From the IMG/VR virus record IMGVR_UViG_3300030054_000081, positions 1-28,411 of that record: a stretch of 28,411 nt of DNA; one strand, given 5' to 3'. The stretch is from a virus. This document shows positions 8,439 through 14,304 of the stretch, piece after piece. Positions within the stretch are counted from its first letter, which is position 1. Each line of letters opens with the position of its first letter. Below the pieces are notes generated by a model. That model made no database searches and had not been told where the DNA came from. It saw only the letters and a program-made list of their open reading frames with translations. The position numbers were made by a program, and so were the translations under genes.

Positions 8439-8624
8439 TTAAGCGCGATTTTCCAATTCATGCTTGAGTTTTTTTCGACGCTCAATCTCGTCAAGCGTGT
8501 CGAGGTAGAGCCAGCCCGGACGACGGACTGGCTTGCCTGCTTTCAACCCTTCGAACTGGGCGATGGCATACTCGACGGCCTCCGCTTTTGTCTTGCTTTG
8601 GTGGTTGTCAGCGTATTTTTTCAT
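8439..8624 (-). CDS. Small charged phage protein (61 aa)
   Basis: A short soluble protein, MKKYADNHQSKTKAEAVEYA at the start and DEIERRKKLKHELENRA at the end, mostly helical and highly charged, possibly a ribbon-helix-helix or coiled-coil protein. No known family recognised. It starts 9 bases after the HNH gene stop in the same operon. The ribosome site is weak, so coupling to the upstream gene is likely. The 237 bases that follow it contain no gene. Confidence 0.65.
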   Translation of the reverse strand: MKKYADNHQSKTKAEAVEYAIAQFEGLKAGKPVRRPGWLYLDTLDEIERRKKLKHELENRA

Positions 8625-8633
8625 TGCCAGCGC

Positions 8634-9146
8634 TTACGCCAGGACGGGCGGGTGGGGCGCGAGCGGCTCACCATAAATTGGAGTGTTATGCCGGTGCCAG
8701 TCGGTATGATAACTACTGCATAGCCACATAACATCGAGCGGTTTTGTGTAATCGCAATGATGTGCATGAAGCTGCTTAACGGTAGAGCAACACTCGCATG
8801 CTTCAGGACGAACCAGCTTTCCTGCGCGCAAAAAATTGCCCACTAATAAGTGGGCTTTTCTTTTGGCTGGAAACTTTTCCTGATATCGCTGGTGACATGC
8901 AGCAACAACAATTTTTCCTTTTGTTGATTGTCTGTATGTCTTTTTAAGTTCGATGCGCTCAGTGCTTTGATCGCGTTGTTGGTCATAACTTTGATAGTGA
9001 TGGAAATTTAAACGGCGGTTGATGGCGTTATCTAACTTTGTGCATTCCTTGCACTTATTTAGGTGCCCATCAGCCATTCGTGCGTGTTTATAGAAAGCTG
9101 ACAAAGCCTTGTCGGCTTTGCACTTGAAACAAATTTTTGTATGCAT
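8634..9146 (-). CDS. HNH-family protein with N-terminal zinc ribbon
   Basis: N-terminal zinc-ribbon cysteines C6xxC9 and C33xxC36 are followed by a helical linker and a C-terminal HNH-like block: C117xxC120, then HAHHCDYTKPLDVMWLC (127-143) and YHTDWHRHN. The HH-x-DY-x-KPL-x-V-x-WLC signature is typical of phage HNH endonucleases that cut DNA using a divalent metal. The expected second cysteine of the last CxxC pair is replaced by Tyr146, so the structural zinc site may be weakened. The gene lies between the SSB-like gene and a small gene in the early operon. It may be a homing-type nuclease or a replication/recombination nuclease; activity is uncertain. Confidence 0.8.
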   Translation of the reverse strand: MHTKICFKCKADKALSAFYKHARMADGHLNKCKECTKLDNAINRRLNFHHYQSYDQQRDQSTERIELKKTYRQSTKGKIVVAACHQRYQEKFPAKRKAHLLVGNFLRAGKLVRPEACECCSTVKQLHAHHCDYTKPLDVMWLCSSYHTDWHRHNTPIYGEPLAPHPPVLA

Positions 9147-9187
9147 TGTTTATCTCCAACTTATTACGCCCCGGAAATAAAAAGGGC

Positions 9188-9892
9188 TTAATTAAAAGGT
9201 ATGTCATCATCGAAATCAGGCACCTGTTGCTGAGGCGCGTTGTTTTGGCGATTAGCAGCTGCCTGCTGTAAGCGAGACGTCTGCGTCTGATTGGCTTGCT
9301 GAGCGTATGGGTTAGTTGGCGGCTGTCCGCTGGTCGTACGCTGACCAGTGGCGGCGGCGTTCGGATCGCGTTCGTCGCGGTCTTTCAGCAGCGCCACTAG
9401 CTTATCGACTGCTTCAGCCGGGGAATTTTCTGCGTGCTCAGCGTAGGTTTTACGCGTGCCGCATTTGAACACCTGGCGGATCTCCATCTTGTAGCCTTCG
9501 CCGCCGTCGTTTTTGGTGTAAAGCGTCTTTTGCAGGACTAGACCAGCGGGTTTGCCTTCCAGTGCTTGGTTGTGCCATTCGAGACCTTCAGGCCCTTGGA
9601 TTTGTACCGGCGCGGCTTCTTTGATGCCAGCGGACCAGAGCAGCGCAGAGATCAGACCCATGCCAAAGGTTGGCTCTCCATCGCGGCCGAGGAAGTTGAT
9701 GCGCAGGTAGTTAGCTTTCGCACCGTGAGAATCGAAGCTAATTTCCAGCCCCTGTGACTGGCTGCCGTCTTTACCGAAGGTATAAACGGCGGAGGTGATT
9801 ACGCCCTCGTAAGCGCCGTTCTCGGAAATACCCATGCCTGCGCCAGCTTTCTTGGCGGCTTCAGCGTCGAATTTAAAGCTCATTGGTTGCAT
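9188..9892 (-). CDS. Phage single-stranded DNA-binding protein
   Basis: The 234-residue protein has a beta-rich N-terminal domain (from NGAYEGVITSAVYTF) of the type found in phage SSB-like (DUF669-like) proteins, and a Gln/Asn/Thr/Pro-rich linker (about 175-223). It ends in an acidic tip, DFDDDIPFN, very like the C-terminal interaction peptide of bacterial SSB. That tip normally recruits recombination and replication partners. Its start overlaps the stop of the ATPase gene as TGATG, with AGGAG ten bases upstream, and this pairing of SSB with a Sak4-type ATPase is a known recombination arrangement. Role: protecting ssDNA and loading the annealing/strand-exchange protein. Confidence 0.83.
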   Translation of the reverse strand: MQPMSFKFDAEAAKKAGAGMGISENGAYEGVITSAVYTFGKDGSQSQGLEISFDSHGAKANYLRINFLGRDGEPTFGMGLISALLWSAGIKEAAPVQIQGPEGLEWHNQALEGKPAGLVLQKTLYTKNDGGEGYKMEIRQVFKCGTRKTYAEHAENSPAEAVDKLVALLKDRDERDPNAAATGQRTTSGQPPTNPYAQQANQTQTSRLQQAAANRQNNAPQQQVPDFDDDIPFN

Positions 9893-10575
9893 CAGATTGT
9901 TGCTCCTAAGGAATCAGACAGGAAGTCGCAGATGGCGACGTCCACAGCTTTGAGGTCATTGTCCATTTCGGACAGGTCAGGGAATAAGTCAGGCGGTGCT
10001 TTGGCGGTGTCGTTGTCGTCACCTTTGATCAGAAAGACATGCTTACCGTCCTTCTTAATGGCGCGCAGAACGATGGAGAAATAGCCCTCTGGGGTCAGCT
10101 TTTCGTTAAGCATCTTCCCAGCGGTCTTCATGCGGATTTTGCCTTCGCTCTCTTCTGTGTGAGCCAGAAAGTAAACGCGAACGTCGTCCGGCAGCTGCGT
10201 GGCCGCAGTGATGATTCGCCAGACGTGATCCGCCATTTCAGTGAACTTGGTGTAGCCGGTTTGGTAGGCGCGCATCATGTTTTCGTGCTGCATCACCACT
10301 TGGAAGTCATCGATGATGAGCACCTTCCGCGTTTTCGACAGAACCATGCGCTGGATCTTGTCCTGCACATCATTCCAGTCGTCGGTTCGAAACACGTTGC
10401 CGCGCTGGGCCACGCCGTCGGCGTCTGGCTGGCCGTTGATGCGCCAGCCTTTCGAGCGGAAGGGCAGCAGTTTGGGGATGCATTGGATAAGCAGGCATTC
10501 ATCTGGCTGGAAGTTTCGCAGGCTGTATGACTTGCCCGCGCCAGAGTCGCCAAGGATCAGAACTGGAGTACCCAT
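9892..10575 (-). CDS. RecA/AAA-type ATPase, likely Sak4-like recombinase
   Basis: A 227-residue P-loop protein with Walker A GDSGAGKS at residues 9-16 and Walker B VLIIDDF at about 85-91, followed by a Gln/Asn-containing sensor region. This compact architecture matches phage ATPases grouped as AAA_24/Sak4, Rad51-like single-strand annealing or exchange proteins. The adjacent SSB and exonuclease genes support a recombination role. It is translationally coupled on both sides (TGATG overlaps). It is not a replicative helicase, which is encoded separately on the other strand. The assignment to Sak4 is by architecture and context only. Confidence 0.78.
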   Translation of the reverse strand: MGTPVLILGDSGAGKSYSLRNFQPDECLLIQCIPKLLPFRSKGWRINGQPDADGVAQRGNVFRTDDWNDVQDKIQRMVLSKTRKVLIIDDFQVVMQHENMMRAYQTGYTKFTEMADHVWRIITAATQLPDDVRVYFLAHTEESEGKIRMKTAGKMLNEKLTPEGYFSIVLRAIKKDGKHVFLIKGDDNDTAKAPPDLFPDLSEMDNDLKAVDVAICDFLSDSLGATI

Positions 10576-11249
10576 CAGAACATCGCTCCTAAGTAATGGC
10601 GCATGGTGAACTGCTGGTCTTCGTTCAGCTTATCCATATTGGATAAACACCAGCGAAAATAGCCCGCATCCTTTGCGGCTATATCAGCAAAGGTTTCATT
10701 TCGGTACTTTCCGAATTTCATGATGTGGAGCAGGGAAGGTTGCTTTGTGATTTCCCTCATTTCAGCGATCTTCCATTTCGCTAGGCTGTTCATGTATAGA
10801 AGGGTTGTGGCCGTTACGTAACAGTCATAAAGCGCACGGTGCGCATACAAACCTTCCGGTACGTCCGGATCCAATCCGAAGCGGTACCGCAGATACTGGT
10901 TGCCGTGTGACTTCTCTTCCGGCCAGAGTTTGCGAGCCAGCTTCATCGTGCAAACCCATGGCGCCAGAATCATCGGCAGCTTTTCCCGGTCGAATGCCGC
11001 GTTGTGAGCGACGTAGATATCAGCGCCCAAGTACTTATCAATCACAGCGTCGAGCGGCGGCGCATCAGCGACCATATCTTCGGTGATGTGGTGCAATGCC
11101 ATGGCCTCAAAACCGATGGGCTCAGGGGGCTTTACAAAGTCGCTGAGAGGGTTACAAATTTCACCGTTTACGATATCGACGCTGGCGATCTCGCAGACGC
11201 CGCCCTCGATAGAGGTTGTTTCGGTATCAATGACTCGGAAAGTGGTCAT
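10575..11249 (-). CDS. DEDDh 3'-5' exonuclease with C-terminal DUF3820-like domain
   Basis: Three exonuclease motifs are present: DTET (residues 8-11), AHNAAFD (81-87) and AHRALYDCY (136-144), giving the D-E-D-D-H set of DnaQ/ExoX-like nucleases. The C-terminal 50 residues contain FGKYRNETFADIA and AGYFRWCLSN, like the short DUF3820 domain found on other phage exonucleases. ATG at 11247-11249 has AGGA seven bases upstream and gives the motif at the normal distance from the N terminus; a longer in-frame start is rejected. Its context with the ATPase and SSB suggests it processes ends for recombination. Confidence 0.88.
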   Translation of the reverse strand: MTTFRVIDTETTSIEGGVCEIASVDIVNGEICNPLSDFVKPPEPIGFEAMALHHITEDMVADAPPLDAVIDKYLGADIYVAHNAAFDREKLPMILAPWVCTMKLARKLWPEEKSHGNQYLRYRFGLDPDVPEGLYAHRALYDCYVTATTLLYMNSLAKWKIAEMREITKQPSLLHIMKFGKYRNETFADIAAKDAGYFRWCLSNMDKLNEDQQFTMRHYLGAMF

Positions 11250-11415
11250 GCTGATTTCCTGTATCGGTTTGCGCGTCGAGATTTGCCTCGAGGTGAGCCA
11301 GGCGCATGGCCAGCCGCTCAAGGGTCGCAGGGGGTATGCAGCGGGCGACGCATATCGAGAGGATCAGGTCTTCTGTCACCTGCTCCTCAGTGGGCACGTT
11401 AACGTTTATTGCCAT
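11227..11415 (-). CDS. Small phage protein of unknown function (62 aa)
   Basis: Begins MAINVNVPTEEQVTEDLILS and ends in a polar tail with two histidines. It is helical, without a recognised family. Its 3' end overlaps the exonuclease start by 23 bases and its start overlaps the stop of the preceding small membrane gene by 10 bases, which fits the packed early operon. Evidence is limited to packing and reading-frame length. Confidence 0.6.
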   Translation of the reverse strand: MAINVNVPTEEQVTEDLILSICVARCIPPATLERLAMRLAHLEANLDAQTDTGNQHDHFPSH

Positions 11416-11567
11416 GGCGCGTTTACCAGCATCATTGTGGAAACGATCAGGGCAAAAAGAATGCCGAAGAAAACATAGCGACCAAGCATGTTGGGCTGCC
11501 AGTTACTGACGTCATCGCCGGTCAGCTTGTACCGGTATTGCTCCCTTTTTGCTGCGTTCATTTCCAT
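11406..11567 (-). CDS. Small single-span membrane protein (53 aa)
   Basis: From ATG 11565-11567 (GAGGG eight bases upstream) the product has a charged N-terminal half (MEMNAAKREQYRYKL) and one hydrophobic segment near the C terminus (YVFFGILFALIVSTMMLV, about residues 31-48). This predicts a tail-anchored inner-membrane protein. A second ATG two codons later is possible. Overlaps both neighbours. Function unknown. Confidence 0.65.
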   Translation of the reverse strand: MEMNAAKREQYRYKLTGDDVSNWQPNMLGRYVFFGILFALIVSTMMLVNAPWQ

Positions 11568-11944
11568 GATGTTTTCCCTCTGGCGCCGCGCGTGGTTGGC
11601 GCTGCCTTCGTGCGTTTCTGCATCTGCAGCATGTAGGCGCAAATGCCCTCTTTGCAGACCGTGTGAGTTTTGCTTCCGCGATACTGCTCAACCGTGACAA
11701 GCTGCAAATCGGCCGGCAGCCGGAACTTGCCACAGTAGTCGCACATCAGCGACTCAACATGCTCAGTCGCTGATGCGCAGATGACGGCTTCTCCATACTG
11801 GCGGGGCGTGCCCGCCTGGTCGGTATAGAAAACTGCATTAGCGCGGCATTCGTTGAATGTCACCAACTGGCGGCCAATGCGCAGCGGCGTGCCCGGCGGC
11901 AGTGCGGCGAGGCGTTCTCTCGATAATTTGGGGATGATCTGCAT
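11558..11944 (-). CDS. Cysteine-containing phage protein downstream of the structured RNA (128 aa)
   Basis: A soluble protein starting MQIIPKLSRERLAALPPGTP, with an apparent beta-strand segment LRIGRQLVTF and a central CDYC pair (about residues 68-71) followed by two more cysteines near KEGICAY, which may bind zinc. The C terminus is basic. No function recognised. ATG has AAGGAG upstream (good Shine-Dalgarno). It is the first gene after the structured RNA and its terminator at 12011-12245, so its expression, and that of everything leftward, depends on readthrough there. Confidence 0.7.
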   Translation of the reverse strand: MQIIPKLSRERLAALPPGTPLRIGRQLVTFNECRANAVFYTDQAGTPRQYGEAVICASATEHVESLMCDYCGKFRLPADLQLVTVEQYRGSKTHTVCKEGICAYMLQMQKRTKAAPTTRGARGKTSWK

Positions 11945-12010
11945 AGCAGCTCCTTATTTAGTCCATGACAAAACGCCCGCGGTGACTGGCAGGCTTCTTT
12001 GCGATGGATG

Positions 12011-12036
12011 AAAAAAAGCCCTCGGGGCGCGAGGGC
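12011..12036 (-). terminator. Intrinsic terminator after the structured RNA
   Basis: On the minus strand: GCCCTCG, short loop CGCC, CGAGGGC, then seven T. A strong GC-rich hairpin and U-run, 65-70 bases before the next gene. It ends the tRNA-like RNA upstream of it. Confidence 0.88.
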
Positions 12037-12210
12037 AAACACAGCATGGAGAGTTGTTAGAGAGTCGTGCGGCCGGATTCGAACCGGATCCGGGGTAGGG
12101 AACCCCGCGCATTGCCTTTTATGCTACCGACACAACGGCCATGCCCACTCATCTGCATCCACGGATACGCACGAACAATGAGTAAGGGAATGAGTAGGCA
12201 TGCCGTTGTG
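12037..12210 (-). ncRNA. Structured tRNA-like RNA, candidate C4/CI-type antisense immunity RNA
   Basis: No protein is coded here, yet the minus strand is full of paired segments. A 7-bp closing stem joins TCGTGCG (12174-12168) to CGCACGA (12071-12065). Inside are GCAT/ATGC (12124-12109), CGGGG-TTCCCTA-CCCCG (12107-12091) and a T-arm-like CCGG-TTCGAAT-CCGG (12087-12073). Upstream, 12209-12190 is complementary to 12152-12132 (20 of 21 positions, one bulge, one G-U). A shorter related complement, GCATGGAGAGTTGT, lies at 12044-12057 on the plus strand, just before the terminator. Antisense RNAs C4 of P1/P7 and CI of P4 are tRNA-like, RNase P processed, and pair with flanking segments to stop transcription; this layout matches. 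Class membership is my inference. Confidence 0.55.
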
Positions 12211-12264
12211 AGCTGGGATGATGCCCAGCTAGTGGTCTTAACGAAGCCCTGACCCGCAGGGCAG
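12211..12264 (-). other. Two hairpins upstream of the tRNA-like RNA
   Basis: AGCTGGG-ATGATG-CCCAGCT (12211-12230) is a perfect 7-bp hairpin. Next to it, on the minus strand, GCCCTG-CGGGT-CAGGGC (about 12246-12262) forms a 6-bp stem. Neither is followed by a U-run. They lie between the 43-residue gene and the tRNA-like RNA and may be part of the same transcript, perhaps marking a processing site. Confidence 0.6.
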
Positions 12265-12272
12265 CGGTAAAA

Positions 12273-12404
12273 TCACTTCGCTTCAAACACTTTCATAGCT
12301 GTTTCAATTCTTGCCGCCGTGCCTGCGTTAGGCTCAATCTGCTGGATGCGCTGAGCGTCTTGCAGCAACTGAGCGATGATGTGTTTTAATTCTTCGTTGC
12401 TCAT
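12273..12404 (-). CDS. Small phage protein of unknown function (43 aa)
   Basis: ATG with AAGGGGTGAG upstream opens a 43-codon frame: MSNEELKHIIAQLLQDAQRI at the start, IETAMKVFEAK at the end. It is predicted to be a helical hairpin with a glycine turn at about residue 28. No family recognised. The strong ribosome site, clean amphipathic pattern and place in the early operon support it as real. The region beyond its stop is the noncoding structured RNA segment. Confidence 0.7.
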   Translation of the reverse strand: MSNEELKHIIAQLLQDAQRIQQIEPNAGTAARIETAMKVFEAK

Positions 12405-12441
12405 TATCTCACCCCTTAATAACGTGATTAAAAAGGGCCGC

Positions 12442-12624
12442 CTAAGCAGCCTTGAAACCTGTCACCTCTATCCTGCATATCGGATAGGTGTAGAGCTTGT
12501 TGTCCTGAACAATTTTCTGTGCGGCTTCCATGGTTTCGGCGCTATCGCAGAACTTGATGTTCTCGTAATACGAGCCGTCGTCGCTCTCCGGCTTGCCAGC
12601 CAGAATCGTGAAACAAAGTGACAT
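12442..12624 (-). CDS. Small phage protein of unknown function (60 aa)
   Basis: Begins MSLCFTILAGKPESDDGSYY with AGAGGAAA seven bases before the ATG. A mixed alpha/beta pattern ends in YPICRIEVTGFKAA. No conserved family seen. It is the second gene after the PL leader and is followed after 37 bases by the 43-residue gene. Short PL-proximal proteins in lambdoid phages are often host-takeover factors, but that is only context. Confidence 0.7.
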   Translation of the reverse strand: MSLCFTILAGKPESDDGSYYENIKFCDSAETMEAAQKIVQDNKLYTYPICRIEVTGFKAA

Positions 12625-12625
12625 G

Positions 12626-12826
12626 TTATTTTCCTCTCATAACGTGATTAGTTGCTTTACAGGTGTGCGTTTCTTCGGCCAGATAAACTATTTCCATCGC
12701 CTTACCGGTATTTTCCGCTTTGCCAAATATTCGGTTGCAGTGATGGCACAGCACCGTCGCTTCACCGCGCCCGCTCACACCCCAAGTGATATCGTTTTGC
12801 TTGATTGGCTGTGATTCAGTAATCAT
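12626..12826 (-). CDS. Small phage protein with possible zinc knuckle (66 aa)
   Basis: First gene behind PL, with GAAGGAAAAG before its ATG. The 66 residues include CHHC (about 27-30) and a further His-x-Cys near the C terminus (THTCKATNH), a possible zinc-binding arrangement. It occupies the position of N in lambda but lacks the Arg-rich N-terminal motif of N proteins, so I do not call it an antiterminator. It ends one base before the next gene's SD region. Confidence 0.7.
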   Translation of the reverse strand: MITESQPIKQNDITWGVSGRGEATVLCHHCNRIFGKAENTGKAMEIVYLAEETHTCKATNHVMRGK

Positions 12827-13004
12827 CTTTTCCTTCCCCGTTTAGTGGTTTTATGTCTGCCGTCTCGTGTTGACAGCGGCAGGGTAAAAACACTTCTCCC
12901 TTAAAGAGCTTATTTGCGGTCGATCCCTCTCGGGGCCGGAAGTGATTACATCGCTCACCTCATCGCGTGCTGCTTAGTTGGCGTCCTGCCGTTTCGATGG
13001 AATG
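12827..13004 (-). other. Untranslated leader of the PL operon
   Basis: About 170 bases between PL and the first early gene (noncoding gap to cI totals 351 bases) hold no convincing gene. The minus strand has several pairings: GGTGA/TCACT (about 12942-12964), CCC-GAGA-GGG (about 12927-12936) and CTGCCG/CGGCAG (12857-12882). Its 5' part carries CGAAACGGCAG and its 3' part CGAGACGGCAG, a repeated element. A 25-codon frame starting GTG at 12893 with AGGGAG upstream overlaps the first gene start and might be a leader peptide (weak). Confidence 0.5.
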
Positions 13005-13033
13005 AATTTATCTCAAAGATAAAGATTGGTAAA
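13005..13033 (-). promoter_or_regulatory. Leftward early promoter PL with repressor operator
   Basis: On the minus strand TTTACC (13033-13028) and TAAATT (13010-13005) are 17 bases apart. The 17-bp operator TTTATCTCAAAGATAAA (13007-13023) covers the -10 and most of the spacer, so CI binding would block polymerase. The same operator, in reverse orientation, lies in PR. It drives all leftward genes from 12826 to int. Confidence 0.72.
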
Positions 13034-13118
13034 TAGCAAAATGATAAATATTTTATATTATCTGAGGGTGATTTTGATAAATACATGAATAATAAAGATA
13101 AATTAATTTATCTTTATT
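13007..13118. repeat. Cluster of repressor half-sites (OL region)
   Basis: GATAAA/TTTATC half-sites recur: TTTATCT 13007, AGATAAA 13017, TGATAAA 13042, TTATCTG 13058, TGATAAA 13075, AGATAAA 13096 and TTTATCT 13107. TAGCAAAATGATAAATAT (13034-13051) recurs with one change at 13951-13968 beside the cI promoter region. The segment is AT-rich and codes for nothing. Confidence 0.65.
13091..13118. repeat. Perfect 28-bp palindrome
   Basis: The 14-base arm AATAAAGATAAATT is followed directly by its exact reverse complement. It holds two operator half-sites pointing outward (AGATAAA, TTAA, TTTATCT), opposite to the operator in PL. It sits between the cI terminator and PL and could be a further repressor or Cro site, or a cruciform. 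Confidence 0.8.
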
Positions 13119-13130
13119 TTGTTTGGGCGT

Positions 13131-13155
13131 AAAAAAACCAGCTCAAGGCTGGCTT
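13131..13155 (-). terminator. Terminator of cI
   Basis: On the minus strand: CCAGC, loop CTTGA, GCTGG, then seven T, with extra pairing at the base. It starts about 22 bases after the cI stop and separates the cI transcript from PL. Confidence 0.88.
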
Positions 13156-13177
13156 CTTTAGCATTTATGGATGGGGG

Positions 13178-13930
13178 TTAACCTAAGCGTGAGTAGGCCA
13201 TCTGCCATTTTCCGACGATAAACCCTTCTATGTGAAAGGATTCTTCGTTTTCATTATTAATTTCCCAGCGCTCATATTTTGTATTGTCACTGATTACAAC
13301 AATCCTATCCTTTAGCATTTGAAGGCGTTTTATATGCGACCCCTCGCCATAGCTGAACGCATAAATGCCGTCACTTCGAAACGTTTTAACCGTGATATCA
13401 ATAATGACAAGCTCGCCCGGGTCAATCGTCCCAATCATGCTATCGCCAGCCGCAGTGGTCAATTTTAGAGAAGACGCCGGTCTGCCACCGAACATGCGCT
13501 TAGCGTATTCGGGATCAACTTCTATAGACTGAATTATCTCCGGATAATCACTATTCATACGACCAACCCCGCAACTATGCTCCGCATCTAACAATTCCAA
13601 TCTGTATGGATGATCAGTATAGTTTTTAGAGATGTTTTGCAAGTCAAAAGCGCCGCTTTTGCTAGATTCAGTATTGGAAATGCGAGTTAATCCTGGAGTG
13701 TCTTCCGATTGCGGAACATCTAACCAGCCACGGTTTAGACCAAGATTGGTCTCTACTCTGCGTGCAATTATGTCCCCAACGTTACGAGTCGCATTCACAC
13801 TAATCAGCTGGCTAAGCTGAGACGCAGGCAACCCGATTGCATCAGCAAACTGCGATTTAGTCTTACCCTCACGAATAAAAGCATCCATAAGGGCGCGCAA
13901 GTTATTGCGTCTGAAGTCTTTAGTTTCCAT
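13178..13930 (-). CDS. cI: CI-type prophage repressor, S24 autoprotease
   Basis: Maintains lysogeny by binding operators in PL and PR; cleaved after SOS induction. The N-terminal HTH (residues about 5-70: RRNNLRALMDAFI, KSQFADAIGLPASQLSQLI) binds DNA. The C-terminal LexA/S24 domain has the serine in AAGDSMIG (about 163) and the lysine in SHIKRLQ (about 200). The likely self-cleavage bond is Cys-Gly in HSCGVGR (about 118-119). I choose the ATG at 13930 (250 residues); a TTG 14 codons upstream is less likely and would overlap promoter-like DNA. Divergent from cro. PRE (14305-14337) reads into it. Confidence 0.93.
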   Translation of the reverse strand: METKDFRRNNLRALMDAFIREGKTKSQFADAIGLPASQLSQLISVNATRNVGDIIARRVETNLGLNRGWLDVPQSEDTPGLTRISNTESSKSGAFDLQNISKNYTDHPYRLELLDAEHSCGVGRMNSDYPEIIQSIEVDPEYAKRMFGGRPASSLKLTTAAGDSMIGTIDPGELVIIDITVKTFRSDGIYAFSYGEGSHIKRLQMLKDRIVVISDNTKYERWEINNENEESFHIEGFIVGKWQMAYSRLG

Positions 13931-13987
13931 TCCCGAATGTTCCCACGTATTAGCAATATGATAAATATCCAAAATGCTAAATTCGCG

Positions 13988-14016
13988 TTGTCATTAATTT
14001 ATCTTTGAGATAAACT
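13988..14016 (+). promoter_or_regulatory. Rightward early promoter PR with repressor operator
   Basis: TTGTCA (13988-13993) and TAAACT (14011-14016) lie 17 bases apart. The operator TTTATCTTTGAGATAAA (13998-14014) fills the spacer and overlaps the -10; it is the exact reverse complement of the PL operator. A further TTTATCT half-site follows at 14020-14026. Start near 14023, upstream of cro. Confidence 0.8.
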
Positions 14017-14047
14017 CATTTTATCTTTAACGAAAAAGGTAACTAAA

Positions 14048-14281
14048 ATGAGCAATGATTTACTCCGCTGGCGCAAAGAGGCTAACAAGGAAGAGTGGTT
14101 TGCTCTTGCTCAACACGTTGGGACCTCTGTTGGCTACATGAACCTGATTGCATATGGCGTTCGCCGAGCATCTCCCGACCGCGCCGAAGCAATCGAGAAG
14201 GGCACTAAATTGATAGGCAAACATTCACCAGTAACCAAAGAAAGCCTTGTTTTCGCAACTGCCCGCGTAAACGCGGCATAA
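14048..14281 (+). CDS. cro: Cro-like transcriptional regulator
   Basis: A 77-residue HTH protein directly under PR and divergent from cI, the classic position of Cro. The helix-turn-helix is seen in WFALAQHVGTSVGYMNLIAYG (about 17-37). It would bind the same TTTATCT-type operators and favour lytic growth by turning down cI. Start ATG follows AAGGTAACTAAA. The fold is like short Cro/YdaS-type proteins rather than close to lambda Cro, so family membership rests on size and location. Confidence 0.83.
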   Translation: MSNDLLRWRKEANKEEWFALAQHVGTSVGYMNLIAYGVRRASPDRAEAIEKGTKLIGKHSPVTKESLVFATARVNAA

Positions 14282-14304
14282 CTACGCACTCAATCAACAC
14301 GGAA

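Noticed and set aside
12059-12150. A functional tRNA on the minus strand with GGTTCGAATCC
   Set aside because: Closing stems are 110 bases apart, D and anticodon arms cannot be formed properly, and no CCA or discriminator is in place. tRNA-like RNA fits better.
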